Positions 50,802 through 61,454 are shown, numbered from the stretch's first letter. The stretch is 64,000 nucleotides of DNA from Ignavibacteriota bacterium (GCA_013285405.1 CP053446.1:905985-969984); one strand, 5' to 3'. Numbers and translations: made by a program. The notes: a model not told the origin generated them from the sequence alone.

Positions 50802-50822
50802 TAAATCCTGTTTATTTAATAA

Positions 50823-53800
50823 TTATAATTTTCTTGCAACAACAACTGCAGTTTTCATTGTTTCGACAACACCAGAGCCTTCGTTAATTGATTCGAGAAA
50901 GATTATGTAGATTCCAATTCTCAAAGCTTGACCATCATCCCCCATTCCATCAAAAATAATTGAGCCAGAAGAACCGCTTGCCTGGTTATTTGCGAGTGTT
51001 CTTACAAGTCTTCCTTTATTATCAAATATTTTTATACGAACCTGCGAAGTGACCTGAGTCAGTTTATAATTGATGATCGTAAAATCTTCAAAGCCATCAT
51101 TATCAGGTGAAAACGGATTTGGAGATACAGAAATATTTGATGCAATATTTGGATTAACTGTGTAAATGCTGTTTTGCTTTCCGGGTGTTGCACCGATAAC
51201 ATCAACAGAACTGCTCCAGTTGTATGAATCATTTCCATCAAGATTAGGATTGATTCTTTCCAGAGAAATATTTTTTGTTAAAATGAAATTATCGTTCTGC
51301 CATTTATCGGAATACCTGACTGAGTCAATAACATTTCCTTTCACATCTTTAAGAAGGATTAATTCTCCGGTATTAACTAAACCGAGACTTGAAGTTCCGG
51401 CTTCAGTTAGTAAAACACTTTCATCAAGATCATATTTTAACTTCACCAATGAGTCAGCAGCAAGAATGAAGAAAGAGTTATCCGGAAGTATAAGCGGGGT
51501 TTGTGATAACTTAAAATAATTTCCGTTTTCATCTTCGATTTTCCACCCGCCCACGTTCAATGAATCTCCGCTTAAATTCAGAAACTCAACAAACTCTGAA
51601 TTGTTCTCTCCCGGATCAAACATAATTTCATTAATTGCAAGATCGTTCCTTTGGTAATCAGGAACATTTTCAATAGAGTTGGATTTGCCGGGAGTACTTC
51701 CTTTAATACTGAGAGAAGTAGTCCAGTTTGTGCTGTCATTAGTTGATGCTTCAAAAGAAATTCTTTCGAGAGAAAGACCTCTTCCTCCACCCCATGATGA
51801 ACGATAAAACAAGCTGTCAATAATTCCATTTCTGAAATCATAAATTACAATTCCATCTGAAGTATTTCCAAGCGAACCAAAATTTGTAAAGAAAACTTTT
51901 GCCGTTACTCCCGGATATGCTGAGTTGAAAGAAGTATCTTTTGCAATTATTATATATTCATCAGGCTGTAAGATATAATCCGTATTTGTTATAAAATTTT
52001 TTGTTGGAGTCGTGAGAACATCGCTAACAGACCAGTCCTTTATATTCAGAGTATCCTCAGAAACATTTACAATCTCAACCCATTCAGGCTTATTTGTTTC
52101 CGTATTGTACATAACTTCATTAATCAAAACGACATCTGCGGGGAAACCCGGTTCAACTGACTTCTCGTAATAATTGTTCAGCGTATCTTCATCTGCATAG
52201 AAAACAATTCGAACGGCAGAAAGAGTTTTCCTGCTGATATTCTGGATGGGAGAACCTGAAGAAATATTTATCGAATCACCAGCAGCGAGTGTTAATCCGG
52301 TTTGTATATCGAGCAGAAGATCAACTACATTATTTGTATCAGTATCAATATAAAATTCAACATCAAAATCAATTGCTGAGGATGATCCATTATTTTTTAT
52401 AAAGGCTGATATTAATACATCTTCACCTTCAATCGGAAACCGCGGATTGAAATTCATTTCTGCGACCGAAAGATCAAACTGTTTTGGAGTTAAACTATTA
52501 ATTCTTCCGGGCGTACTTTGTTCAATATCGAATGAACTCCCCCAATTAGCTGCGAGATTTGAATTTGCGTTTACAGATAATCTTTCCAGCGAATAACCGT
52601 TGGTTCCGCCCCACTGATTAAAATAAAGCACCGAATCGATTGCAAGTCCACGATCATCTTTAATTACAACTCCATCGATATCATTGTTAAATGAAGGGAG
52701 AGAAATAACGTAAACCTCTGACGGAATGAAGCGATGATAATTATAAATTGTACTGCTTCTGCTTAAAATAAAATAAGAGTACGGCTCAATAAAAATATCC
52801 TCTTCAATTTGCACTTCAGTCGGTGTTGTAAATACATCCTTGATTTTCCATCCATTCAGATTTATTGACAATTCTGTTCTGTTGAAAAGCTCGATCCATT
52901 CCGGTTCACCTCCAAGTGGAGAATACATTATCTCGTTAATCACTACCGATAAAGCAGGTAAACCTGGTTCAATGAATTTATATAATTTATTGTTAGTTGT
53001 GTCTTCATCCGGATTGAAAACTGCATTCACAACAAATGCTCTTTGCGTCTGCAGATTTTCAATTGAAAAATTAAAATTGAACAGGGATGAGTCGTCAGAC
53101 GAAAGAAAAAGACTTTGAATTTCTTCTAAAAACATATCAGGTATTGAATCAAGATCAGTATCTTCAAAAAGCTGAAGAGAAAAATTTGCGTCATTTAATC
53201 CCAAATTTTTCACTCTTGCTGATAACGATAGCGTGTCACCTTCAATCGGATACTCTGGACTGAAAATAAATTTAGTAACTGCAATATCATAATTTTTTTC
53301 TGTGATTGAATTGATGCTTCCGGGAGTTGCTTTGAAAGTACTTATTGATGTTCCCCAGTTTGTCGGATCAAGAGAAAACCGATTTACTGAAATTCTTTCA
53401 AGAGATTTTCCATTAATATTTCCACCCCAATCAGGATAATAATAAAGTGAATCAATTTTTAATCCTATCGAATCTTTAATAGAAATTGCATCACCGGTAT
53501 TATTCAATGCAGGCAAATTAAATTCTATTATCTCAGAACCAACATTATAATAGTTATGTATTAATGAATCTTTTGTAAGAACAATGTATCCATTTGCCGG
53601 AATAAACTTATCTGTGTTTGTAATTGTAACTGATGAAACAGCATCTGCAAATTTCCATTTTTTCAGATTGATTGGGTTGTTTGTTCTGTTAAATAATTCC
53701 ACCCATTCAGGTTCACTTGTTGAAGGTGCATACATGATTTCATTAATTACAACATCGTTATAGTTTGTTCCTTGTGGAAATACAATAAAAGATTTTATGA

Positions 53801-54677
53801 GTTCATTATTCGACAAATTCTCATCTTGTGAAAAAAGAACTTTCGCAATAATCTGATAGCTGCCGGCAGAAAGAGAATTCATTATTGCAGTTGCGGAAAT
53901 GGAATCGGTTGGGAGAAGATTTGAATATTGCTGCGTAAAAATTATTTCCTCCGGGTCTGCAGTAGAATCGAAATCTGCATCGTGAAAAATTTCAATTGTG
54001 TAATTGCCAGCAGTGTTTGAACCAATATTTTTCACTCTAACAAAAACTGTAACATCATCACCAATCGTCGGATTTAATGGTTGAAAACTCAATGACGATA
54101 ATTGTAAATCAAATTGAACCGGTGTACCTGAATTTTGAAATCCTGGTGTTCCGTTTGCGGTTAGTGAATTTGCCCAGTTACTTTGAGAACTATCTTTTAT
54201 CATTACTCTTTTTTCATCCGAACGGCCTTGCAGGTTATTAGCAGAATAAAAATATGATTCAAGAGTGTCATTTGATGTGTTCAATAACCAGACTGATCTG
54301 TTTGTAGTATTTGCCATTCCGGATGTGCCAAATGAATTATCTGATATTTTTAAAACAAGCGCCGATGACGGAATCAGTCCATCATAAATTCCACTTCCGA
54401 TTACATAATCTCCTTCAAGAATTATTGCAAATGATTTTGGTGGAAGTATTGTTCCTTCTCCTGCATCAACAATGATATCCGGATTTGAAGTGTGATATTT
54501 AATCTTATAAGAATTTAATTCGATACTTTGTGTTTCACTTGAATTATATAATTCAATAAATTCATTTGGTCCTGTTTGAGGATAAAACATAATCTCACTA
54601 AGCATTAGTGTGGAATCTGATTGAGGAAATAAAAAGACTGATAAAAGAAAAAATATTGAAATTGATCTCAGTGCCAT
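50823..54677 (-). CDS. Secreted lamin-tail / CARDB modular protein
   Basis: 1284 residues with a signal peptide. It alternates lamin-tail domains and CARDB-like beta domains. Five lamin-tail copies are seen (starts near LMLSEIMFYPQTGPNEFIEL, VVINEIMYAPSTSEPEWVEL, VVINEIMYSPLGGEPEWIEL, VLINEVMYNTETNKPEWVEI, LAINEIMFDPGENNSEFVEF), with CARDB-type segments between several (DDVTVFVRVKNIGSN, DTLSLSARVKNLG, EDVLISAFIKNNGSS). The end (SPNPFSPDNDGFEDFTIINY ... MKTAVVVARKL) is a FlgD-Ig-like sorting domain. It is likely a large surface adhesin or filament component. The gene starts 1 bp after the SDR stop. Confidence 0.88.
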   Translation of the reverse strand: MALRSISIFFLLSVFLFPQSDSTLMLSEIMFYPQTGPNEFIELYNSSETQSIELNSYKIKYHTSNPDIIVDAGEGTILPPKSFAIILEGDYVIGSGIYDGLIPSSALVLKISDNSFGTSGMANTTNRSVWLLNTSNDTLESYFYSANNLQGRSDEKRVMIKDSSQSNWANSLTANGTPGFQNSGTPVQFDLQLSSLSFQPLNPTIGDDVTVFVRVKNIGSNTAGNYTIEIFHDADFDSTADPEEIIFTQQYSNLLPTDSISATAIMNSLSAGSYQIIAKVLFSQDENLSNNELIKSFIVFPQGTNYNDVVINEIMYAPSTSEPEWVELFNRTNNPINLKKWKFADAVSSVTITNTDKFIPANGYIVLTKDSLIHNYYNVGSEIIEFNLPALNNTGDAISIKDSIGLKIDSLYYYPDWGGNINGKSLERISVNRFSLDPTNWGTSISTFKATPGSINSITEKNYDIAVTKFIFSPEYPIEGDTLSLSARVKNLGLNDANFSLQLFEDTDLDSIPDMFLEEIQSLFLSSDDSSLFNFNFSIENLQTQRAFVVNAVFNPDEDTTNNKLYKFIEPGLPALSVVINEIMYSPLGGEPEWIELFNRTELSINLNGWKIKDVFTTPTEVQIEEDIFIEPYSYFILSRSSTIYNYHRFIPSEVYVISLPSFNNDIDGVVIKDDRGLAIDSVLYFNQWGGTNGYSLERLSVNANSNLAANWGSSFDIEQSTPGRINSLTPKQFDLSVAEMNFNPRFPIEGEDVLISAFIKNNGSSSAIDFDVEFYIDTDTNNVVDLLLDIQTGLTLAAGDSINISSGSPIQNISRKTLSAVRIVFYADEDTLNNYYEKSVEPGFPADVVLINEVMYNTETNKPEWVEIVNVSEDTLNIKDWSVSDVLTTPTKNFITNTDYILQPDEYIIIAKDTSFNSAYPGVTAKVFFTNFGSLGNTSDGIVIYDFRNGIIDSLFYRSSWGGGRGLSLERISFEASTNDSTNWTTSLSIKGSTPGKSNSIENVPDYQRNDLAINEIMFDPGENNSEFVEFLNLSGDSLNVGGWKIEDENGNYFKLSQTPLILPDNSFFILAADSLVKLKYDLDESVLLTEAGTSSLGLVNTGELILLKDVKGNVIDSVRYSDKWQNDNFILTKNISLERINPNLDGNDSYNWSSSVDVIGATPGKQNSIYTVNPNIASNISVSPNPFSPDNDGFEDFTIINYKLTQVTSQVRIKIFDNKGRLVRTLANNQASGSSGSIIFDGMGDDGQALRIGIYIIFLESINEGSGVVETMKTAVVVARKL

Positions 54678-54678
54678 T

Positions 54679-55461
54679 TTAAGTATTCTTATTTTTTCTT
54701 GCAGGTAAAGGTTTGCTCATGAGAAAATCAAATAACCAGTCAGGTAAATATTTTAAAATTTTTGAGCCTATAACTATTGGCAAAGGAAATTGAATTATTC
54801 TTTTCTCTTTTCTTATTCCATCAAGAATAATTTTTGCGGCTTTGTCAACATTCATCAGGAAAGGCATTTGAAATTCATTTTTATCTGTCATTGGTGTTCT
54901 TACAAATCCAGGCTTGACTGTTAAAACTTTTATATTGAAAGGTTTTAATTCAATTCTCAAACTTTCAAGCAGTAGCGTTGTGGCTGCTTTACTGGCATTA
55001 TAGAATCCACTTCTTGGAAAACCTCTCGAATCAGCAAGACTGGAAACTCCTACAATAGTCCCATCTTTTCTTTCAATAAAATCGGGAAGTAATTGCTCTA
55101 CAAAATTAATGATTCCGAAAACATTTGTATCAAAAATTTGATTTGCAATTCCTGACGAATAATTTTCAATGTTTGTACGATTAGAAAGTCCGGCATTCAA
55201 AATTGCAATATCAATTTTGCCAAAATCTTTTTTTATTTGCTGATAAGTATTTAATACTTCATTATTATTTCCAACATCGCAAGCATAGGTTATCACTCTG
55301 AATTCTTTTTTTTTAAGTTCAAATGCGAACTGGTCGAGTTTATCTTTTCTTCTGGAAATCAGTGCAAGAGAGCAATTTTCATTTGGCAATGATTTTGCAA
55401 GTGAAAAGCCTAATCCGGAAGAGGCTCCGGTAATCAGAATAGTTTTGTTTTTGAAATTCAT
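54679..55461 (-). CDS. Short-chain dehydrogenase/reductase
   Basis: 260 residues with a classical SDR plan: the cofactor motif TGASSGLGFSLA (about residues 10-21), NAGLSN, and the catalytic Ser-Tyr-Lys of GVSSLADSRGFPRSGFYNASKAA. The VKPGFVRTPMTDK segment closes the pocket. The substrate cannot be read. It is transcribed just ahead of the lamin-tail gene with 1 bp between stop and start, so they are co-transcribed although unrelated in function. Confidence 0.92.
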   Translation of the reverse strand: MNFKNKTILITGASSGLGFSLAKSLPNENCSLALISRRKDKLDQFAFELKKKEFRVITYACDVGNNNEVLNTYQQIKKDFGKIDIAILNAGLSNRTNIENYSSGIANQIFDTNVFGIINFVEQLLPDFIERKDGTIVGVSSLADSRGFPRSGFYNASKAATTLLLESLRIELKPFNIKVLTVKPGFVRTPMTDKNEFQMPFLMNVDKAAKIILDGIRKEKRIIQFPLPIVIGSKILKYLPDWLFDFLMSKPLPARKNKNT

Positions 55462-55578
55462 CTATGCAGGGGGTATTTTATCGAAATTTGGGAAGGAATT
55501 TAATAATTTGGGAAGAGTATTAAAACTTTGTAGAAAAGAATCAATTGGTTATCTTTTCACAAAAATTATTCCACATTA

Positions 55579-56145
55579 ATGAATACGCAAATTTTACCGG
55601 TTGATAATGTATTAGTTAGACAGGAAGTTGCAGAAATTCACTTCAAATGCGATTTATTGAAGTGCAAAGGCGCTTGTTGTACTTTTGAAAGCAAATACGG
55701 TGCACCGGTCACATGGGAAGAAGTTTCAATCATTGATCGGATACTGAATAAAGTAATTAAATACATTTCTAAAGAACATAAAGGTGAAATCGCCGAACAT
55801 GGTTTTTTTGAAGAACATAACGGTGAACCTTTACTTAAAAGTGTTGATAATCGTGCATGTGTTTTTGTTTATTATGAAAATGAAATTGCAAAATGTGCTA
55901 TTGAGAAAGCTTACTTTGATGGAAAAACCGATTTCAGAAAACCAATATCCTGTCATTTGTTTCCAATCAGGATTTCGGATTTCGGTGGAGATGTTGTGAG
56001 ATTTGAACATCTCAATGAATGTAAACCGGCATTAGAACTTGGGGAAAAAGAAAACACTACTGTTGCAGAATTCTGTGAAGAATCGCTTAACAGAAAATAT
56101 GGTAAAGAATGGTACTCACAATTTAAGGAGCTAATCAGGAAATAA
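55579..56145 (+). CDS. DUF3109 family Cys-rich protein
   Basis: 188 residues with the DUF3109 pattern of paired Cys: FKCDLLKCKGACCTFE near the N-terminus, a RACVFVYY strand, CAIEKAY, ISCHLFPIR and NECKPAL. Seven or so Cys suggest a zinc or Fe-S site, and a role in metal or electron handling is likely, but the biochemistry is unknown. It stands at the head of a plus-strand cluster with rpoN starting 1 bp after its stop. Confidence 0.85.
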   Translation: MNTQILPVDNVLVRQEVAEIHFKCDLLKCKGACCTFESKYGAPVTWEEVSIIDRILNKVIKYISKEHKGEIAEHGFFEEHNGEPLLKSVDNRACVFVYYENEIAKCAIEKAYFDGKTDFRKPISCHLFPIRISDFGGDVVRFEHLNECKPALELGEKENTTVAEFCEESLNRKYGKEWYSQFKELIRK

Positions 56146-56146
56146 A

Positions 56147-57604
56147 ATGCTAACACTCAGTCAACGTTTATCACAACAACAAAAATTATCACCGCAGCAA
56201 ATTCAGTATCAAAAACTGCTTCAGTTAAATACGCTCGCGCTCGAACAGAGAATCAAAACTGAACTTGAACTTAATCCTATTCTTGAAGAAGAATTAGAGC
56301 TAGCACAGGAAACAGATGAAAAAGAAAAAGATAAAGATGAAGAAACCACTACCGATGAAATAAAAGACCCTGATAATGAAGAATTCAGTTTGGAAGATTA
56401 TATGAATGACGATGATTTTGATCACGAGCGTGTTTACCGTGGCAGCGATGAAGAACAATTCCATCCGCTTGCACCTGTAAGAGAAACTCTTTCTGAACAT
56501 CTGATTGAACAACTGAATATGTTGAACCTTAGTGAAAATTTAAACAGACTGGGAGAAGAAATAATCGGGAATCTGGATGATGCAGGATATCTTAAAAGAG
56601 GTTTGGGCGAAATATTAAACGAGCTTGAATTGTTTGAAAATATTAAAGTTGATCCTGAAGAAGCAGAGAATCTTTTAAAACGAATACAGCTTTTTGATCC
56701 GTTGGGTATAGCAAGCAGAAACCTTCAGGAATGTTTGCTTGTTCAGATTAAAAACATAAAGAATGCAGATCAGTATTACCGGTATATCGCTGAGAAAATG
56801 TTAGTTGAATTTTATGATGATTTCACGAAAAGAAGATTCGATATACTAAAGCAAAAGATGAACTTGACTGATGAGACACTCCGCGAAACTGTGGACCTGA
56901 TACAAAGTATGAATCCAAAACCCGGCGAAGGAAATATTGATTCTGCAGAGATGAATCAGATCTCTCCTGACTTCGTAATTGAGAAAGTGGAAAACGATTA
57001 TGTGATCACTTTGAACGACAGAAGTATGCCATCAGTTACGATTAGTAAACAATATCTCGAAATGTTTGAAAGCAACCGAAGAAGAGGAAAAAAATCAAAT
57101 AGAGAGAAAGAGACGTATAAGTTCCTCAGGGAGAAATTTGAATCAGCTAAATGGTTCATCGCCTGTATTCAGCAGCGAAGAGATACACTGATGAAAATTA
57201 TGCAGGCAATATTCCAGAGACAGTATGAATTTTTTGAGAAAGGTCCAAAAGCTCTTCGCCCAATGATATATAAAGATATTGCTCAGGAAATAAATATGGA
57301 CATTTCAACCATCAGCCGGGTAGTTAATGGTAAATATGTTCAAAGCCCGCAAGGTATTCATGAACTGAAATACTTCTTCAGTGAAGGTCTTGCAACAGAT
57401 ACCGGTGATGAAGTATCAAACAAACACATCAAGGAAAGATTAAAAGAAATTATTGACAGAGAAGACAAGCGAAAACCATTCAGCGATGATAAGCTTGCTG
57501 AACTGCTCAATGATGAAGGAATTCATATTGCAAGAAGAACTGTTGCAAAATACAGAGAGCAATTAAGACTTCCTGTTGCACGACTCAGAAAAGAACTTTC
57601 ATGA
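56147..57604 (+). CDS. rpoN: RNA polymerase sigma-54 factor
   Basis: 485 residues with all sigma-54 regions: glutamine-rich region I (1-50; LSQRLSQQQKLSPQQIQYQK), acidic region II (about 55-105), a core-binding part, the HTH (DISTISRVVNGKYVQSPQGI), and the RpoN box ARRTVAKYRE (about 462-471). It directs transcription from -24/-12 promoters and needs enhancer-binding AAA+ activators, none of which lie in this window. The neighbours do not include the usual hpf or ptsN. No -24/-12 site (TGGCAC-N5-TTGC) was noticed in the spacers I read. Confidence 0.96.
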   Translation: MLTLSQRLSQQQKLSPQQIQYQKLLQLNTLALEQRIKTELELNPILEEELELAQETDEKEKDKDEETTTDEIKDPDNEEFSLEDYMNDDDFDHERVYRGSDEEQFHPLAPVRETLSEHLIEQLNMLNLSENLNRLGEEIIGNLDDAGYLKRGLGEILNELELFENIKVDPEEAENLLKRIQLFDPLGIASRNLQECLLVQIKNIKNADQYYRYIAEKMLVEFYDDFTKRRFDILKQKMNLTDETLRETVDLIQSMNPKPGEGNIDSAEMNQISPDFVIEKVENDYVITLNDRSMPSVTISKQYLEMFESNRRRGKKSNREKETYKFLREKFESAKWFIACIQQRRDTLMKIMQAIFQRQYEFFEKGPKALRPMIYKDIAQEINMDISTISRVVNGKYVQSPQGIHELKYFFSEGLATDTGDEVSNKHIKERLKEIIDREDKRKPFSDDKLAELLNDEGIHIARRTVAKYREQLRLPVARLRKELS

Positions 57605-58251
57605 CCCTGGTTGTTGATGTTTTAACCATCTTATTTCTATTTGCAATTTTCGGTTATACACATTCTCTTTTAGCATCCGTAAAAGTAAAAACGTGGTTCA
57701 AAAAAATGTTTGGTGATTTGATCGCTTTTTACAGATTGCTTTATAATTTTCTTGCTTTGCTTTCACTTTATCTGATTTACGAATTATCACCTAAGCCTCA
57801 CATCATCATTTATGATTTACCAAATCCATACGATTTAATTATTCTAATCCCGCAATTTCTTTCATTAGTGGGAGTAATCTGGGCGTTTAATTATATTTGC
57901 TTCAGGGAGTTTTTAGGACTGAATCAGATAAAAAGATTTTTAGAGAAAAGATATACAACCGAACTTGATGAAGAATTTACTCTTCGAATTAAAGGACCAT
58001 ACAGGTTTTCAAGACACCCTGTTTATTTCTTTTCAATAACATTTTTGATGTTCAGACCGGTAATGGATTTGTTTTACCTCACATTCTTCATTTGTATAGT
58101 CGTTTATTTTTACATTGGTTCTTACTTTGAAGAGAAGAAATTAGTAAAGTTGTTTGGTGAGGTTTATGAAAAATACAAAAAGGAAGTACCGGGAATTATC
58201 CCGATAAAATTATTTAAACCTTACAATCAAAATTTTGAAACTGATAATTGA
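57601..58251 (+). CDS. ICMT/NnrU-like membrane methyltransferase
   Basis: 216 residues with about five or six membrane helices and the catalytic C-terminal signature of isoprenylcysteine-carboxyl-methyltransferase-like proteins: GPYRFSRHPVYFFSITFL (RHPxY motif) and FEEKKLVKLFGEVYEKYKKEVPGIIP. It overlaps rpoN by 4 bp (ATGA), so their translation is coupled. In bacteria the substrates of this group are mostly unknown; the name should be read as family only. Confidence 0.85.
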   Translation: MTLVVDVLTILFLFAIFGYTHSLLASVKVKTWFKKMFGDLIAFYRLLYNFLALLSLYLIYELSPKPHIIIYDLPNPYDLIILIPQFLSLVGVIWAFNYICFREFLGLNQIKRFLEKRYTTELDEEFTLRIKGPYRFSRHPVYFFSITFLMFRPVMDLFYLTFFICIVVYFYIGSYFEEKKLVKLFGEVYEKYKKEVPGIIPIKLFKPYNQNFETDN

Positions 58252-58263
58252 ACAGGATAATAT

Positions 58264-58803
58264 ATGAGCAAAAGAATAAGATCAACAACAATACTTGGAA
58301 TTGTACATAACGGAATTGCAGCACTCGGCGGTGATGGTCAGGTTTCAATAGGTAACACAATTATGAAACATAATGCTATGAAAATCCGGAAACTTTCTGA
58401 TGGGAAAGTAATTTGTGGATTTGCCGGTGGTGCTGCGGATGCTTTTTCTTTGATGGAAAGATTTGAAGACAAATTGCAGCAGTATCGTGGAAATGTAAGT
58501 CGTGCTGCCGTTGAGCTTGCAAAAGAATGGCGGACAGATAAAATACTTCGCAGGCTTGAAGCAATGCTGGCAGTCGTTTCAAAAGATAATGCGCTTATTA
58601 TTTCAGGAAACGGAGATGTAATTGAACCGGATGATAAAATAGTTGCAATCGGTTCGGGAGGAATGTACGCTTTATCCGCTGCAAGAATGTTAAAAAAGTA
58701 TAGTAAGTTATCAGCTAAAGAAATTGCGGAAGAATCTCTTAAAACTGCTGCGGAAATTTGTATTTATACAAACGATAAAATTAATGTTGAAGTAATTGAA
58801 TAA
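58264..58803 (+). CDS. hslV: ATP-dependent protease HslV, proteolytic subunit
   Basis: 179 residues. The catalytic Thr is Thr 8 after a short prosequence MSKRIRS, as in many non-enteric HslV ([23 protein letters not shown] continues the conserved block). Gly-rich [16 protein letters not shown] is the second signature. Two six-subunit rings form a chamber that degrades proteins passed by HslU. It follows the ICMT-like gene by 12 bp and precedes hslU by about 84 bp. Confidence 0.97.
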   Translation: MSKRIRSTTILGIVHNGIAALGGDGQVSIGNTIMKHNAMKIRKLSDGKVICGFAGGAADAFSLMERFEDKLQQYRGNVSRAAVELAKEWRTDKILRRLEAMLAVVSKDNALIISGNGDVIEPDDKIVAIGSGGMYALSAARMLKKYSKLSAKEIAEESLKTAAEICIYTNDKINVEVIE

Positions 58804-58887
58804 GGAACTTCGTTTCAATAATTGGAACTTCACTCAGATACGAGAGATATTTTGAAACCGAAGATATTTAGAAAGGAAAAAATTTTT

Positions 58888-60300
58888 ATGTATGATAAAT
58901 CAATGCAGGAATTAACACCTGGCAAAATAGTCGAAGAACTTGATAAGTACATTATCGGTCAAACTGAAGCTAAGCGTGCAGTTGCTATTGCACTTAGAAA
59001 TAGATGGAGACGTCAGCAAATAGAAGATAACCTTCGTGAAGAAATACTTCCAAATAATATTATTCTAATTGGACCCACCGGCGTTGGGAAAACTGAAATT
59101 TCGAGAAGACTTGCAAAACTTGCAGCAGCACCATTTGTAAAAGTTGAAGCATCAAAATTTACCGAGGTTGGTTACGTTGGCAGAGATGTTGAGTCAATGG
59201 TTCGTGATCTGACTGACTTTTCAGTTAATATGATAAAAGCAGAAAAAACGAAGGAAGTCCAATCCAAAGCAGAGCATCTTGCTGACGAAAGAATTCTCGA
59301 CATATTGATTCCGCCTGTAAGAAAACCAGCTCAGCCGGTTCAAACAGTACAGGTTCAGACTCAATTTGATTCTGAACAACATTCTGCCGAAATAAATTCT
59401 GAAGAATATCAGAACAAAAAAACACGCGAGTGGATGAAAGTGAAATTGAAAAACGGCGAAATGGATGATAAGCTGATTGAATTTGATTCTCAGGCGCCAC
59501 CAGCAATTGGTATGCAGGTAATGGGTCCGTTTGGAATGGATGATATGGGAATAAACATTCAGGAAATTGTCGGCAACCTGATGCCGAAGAAAAAGAAAAA
59601 AAGAAAAACCACAATTGCAGAAGCACGACAAATACTTGCACAGGAAGAAGCTCAAAAGTTAATTGATATGGAAGCTGTCCAGCGGGAGGCAATTCAAAGA
59701 GTCGAAGAATCAGGAATAATTTTTATTGATGAAATTGATAAGGTTGCGAGCAGCGGCGGTAAAGGTCACGGACCGGATGTATCACGCGAAGGTGTGCAGA
59801 GAGATCTTCTCCCGATTGTTGAAGGAACAAATGTAAATACGAAATACGGAGTAGTTAGAACTGATCACGTTTTATTCATTGCATCCGGTGCTTTTCACGT
59901 TGCGAAACCATCTGATCTGATTCCTGAACTGCAGGGCAGATTTCCAATACGTGTTGAGCTGAATAGTTTATCTGAAGAAGATTTCGTTCAAATTCTAACA
60001 ACACCACAAAATGCATTATTAAAACAATATTCTGCTTTGCTCGAAACTGAAGGAGTTAAATTACATTTCACTGATGATGGAATTAGAGAAATTGCACGCA
60101 TTGCTACTGAAGTTAATGAAGCAGTAGAAAATATTGGTGCAAGAAGATTGCACACGATTTTAACTACTCTGCTCGATGAAATTTTATTTGATGTGCCGGA
60201 TAAAATCCCAACCGAAACTATCAATATCACAGCAAAGTTTGTAAAAGAGAAACTCGATAAAATTGTAAAAGACAGGGATCTGAGTAAGTTTATTTTGTAA
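58888..60300 (+). CDS. hslU: ATP-dependent protease HslU, ATPase subunit
   Basis: About 470 residues from ATG 58888; AAAGGA lies upstream and sequences before it are not HslU-like, so the longer reading from TTG 58822 is unlikely. AAA+ motifs: Walker [17 protein letters not shown], Walker [13 protein letters not shown] and the sensor region RFPIRVEL. The central I-domain (about 110-230) binds substrate. With HslV it forms a two-component protease. Ending in DRDLSKFIL, the usual C-terminal tail that docks into HslV. Confidence 0.96.
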   Translation: MYDKSMQELTPGKIVEELDKYIIGQTEAKRAVAIALRNRWRRQQIEDNLREEILPNNIILIGPTGVGKTEISRRLAKLAAAPFVKVEASKFTEVGYVGRDVESMVRDLTDFSVNMIKAEKTKEVQSKAEHLADERILDILIPPVRKPAQPVQTVQVQTQFDSEQHSAEINSEEYQNKKTREWMKVKLKNGEMDDKLIEFDSQAPPAIGMQVMGPFGMDDMGINIQEIVGNLMPKKKKKRKTTIAEARQILAQEEAQKLIDMEAVQREAIQRVEESGIIFIDEIDKVASSGGKGHGPDVSREGVQRDLLPIVEGTNVNTKYGVVRTDHVLFIASGAFHVAKPSDLIPELQGRFPIRVELNSLSEEDFVQILTTPQNALLKQYSALLETEGVKLHFTDDGIREIARIATEVNEAVENIGARRLHTILTTLLDEILFDVPDKIPTETINITAKFVKEKLDKIVKDRDLSKFIL

Positions 60301-60317
60301 AGAATTATCTGGCAGAA

Positions 60318-61454
60318 TTATTTTAAAATAAATCCTGTGTAGTTTGAAGACGTAATTAAATTAAACTCTGAACCAGGGTAAGCATCTTTCCAATCTTTCG
60401 GAGGAACAAATCGTTTCCCCTCTACCCATTTTATTTCATAAGCAAACAACTTCCCTTCCCGTTCTTCAATCAGATCAATTTCTTTTTGATCATATGTGCG
60501 CCAAAAATAAGAGTTGTAATATCTGTTCAAATAATCATTGGCTTTAATTCTTTCTATCATAATAAAATTTTCAAACAACTTTCCGGCATCATTTCTATCC
60601 CCAAGCTTGTTAAATTGTAAAATCACTCCGTTTCTGATACCATTGTCAATAAAATAATATTTGGCTTTGCTGGTAATCTCTTTTCTTAAATTCCTGCTGA
60701 ACGAACCAATCTTCTTTATGATAAAAGCCTTTTCAAGTATATCAAGATACCGTTGAACAGTTTTAACATCCAGATTAACTTGAGTAGCTAATTCAGTTAA
60801 TGATATTTGATTACCAACCTGGAAAGCAATTAATTTTAATAAATCTAACAGTTGTTTTGAGCCTCTTATTTTCTCTAATGAGAGTACGTCTTTCATTAAA
60901 TAAGAATTAACAAGTTCTTTAAGTACGTCGATTTTCTCCTTACTACTTTGAGCTTTTATAACTTCTGGATACGAACCATAGATCATAAAATCCTGCAGAT
61001 AGTTTTTCAATTCATATTCATTGTAAAGTTCTTTCAGTTCAAGGTTAGCAAACGGATAAAGAATTAAAGTTCGTTTCCTGCCGGTTAATGGTTCACCTAC
61101 CTGCTGAGAAAGATCAAATGAGGAAGAGCCGGTTACCAAGACTCTTAGTTCAGGATTGTTATCTACAAGTATCTTCAAGCCCATTCCAATATTTTTAATT
61201 TGCTGAGCTTCGTCAATCACAAGAAGTTCATAACCTTCGGCATAGTCAAGGATATCATTAAAATTTTGTGAACCCAAAGCTTGCTGTGTTCTTATGTTGT
61301 CGCCGGAATCAAATTTATATTTTAGATTTGTCCGTGAAAGGAAGTCCTTAACAAGCGTTGTTTTGCCAACCTGTCTTGCACCATAGACAATTAGAACTTT
61401 TCCTTTTTTTAAATGTTCTTCTAATATGTAATATCTTTTAATCATTTGGCTCAT
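60318..61454 (-). CDS. AAA ATPase with DUF4143 domain
   Basis: 378 residues from ATG 61454 (a TTG at 61508 extends the frame). N-terminal P-loop GARQVGKTTLVKDFL and Walker B LLVIDEAQQIKN, an arginine-finger-like TGSSSFDLSQQVGEPLTGR, then a winged-helix segment (QISLTELATQVNLDVKTVQR) and the C-terminal DUF4143 nuclease-like fold (QKEIDLIEEREGKLFAYEIKW). The pattern fits DUF4143 ATPases, which often occur as selfish or defence-linked genes. It is isolated and reads tail-to-tail with hslU, 17 bp apart. Confidence 0.9.
   Translation of the reverse strand: MSQMIKRYYILEEHLKKGKVLIVYGARQVGKTTLVKDFLSRTNLKYKFDSGDNIRTQQALGSQNFNDILDYAEGYELLVIDEAQQIKNIGMGLKILVDNNPELRVLVTGSSSFDLSQQVGEPLTGRKRTLILYPFANLELKELYNEYELKNYLQDFMIYGSYPEVIKAQSSKEKIDVLKELVNSYLMKDVLSLEKIRGSKQLLDLLKLIAFQVGNQISLTELATQVNLDVKTVQRYLDILEKAFIIKKIGSFSRNLRKEITSKAKYYFIDNGIRNGVILQFNKLGDRNDAGKLFENFIMIERIKANDYLNRYYNSYFWRTYDQKEIDLIEEREGKLFAYEIKWVEGKRFVPPKDWKDAYPGSEFNLITSSNYTGFILK

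Noticed and set aside
59221..59692. Two minus-strand frames of 144 and 155 codons inside hslU
   Set aside because: Antisense shadows of the HslU I-domain coding region.
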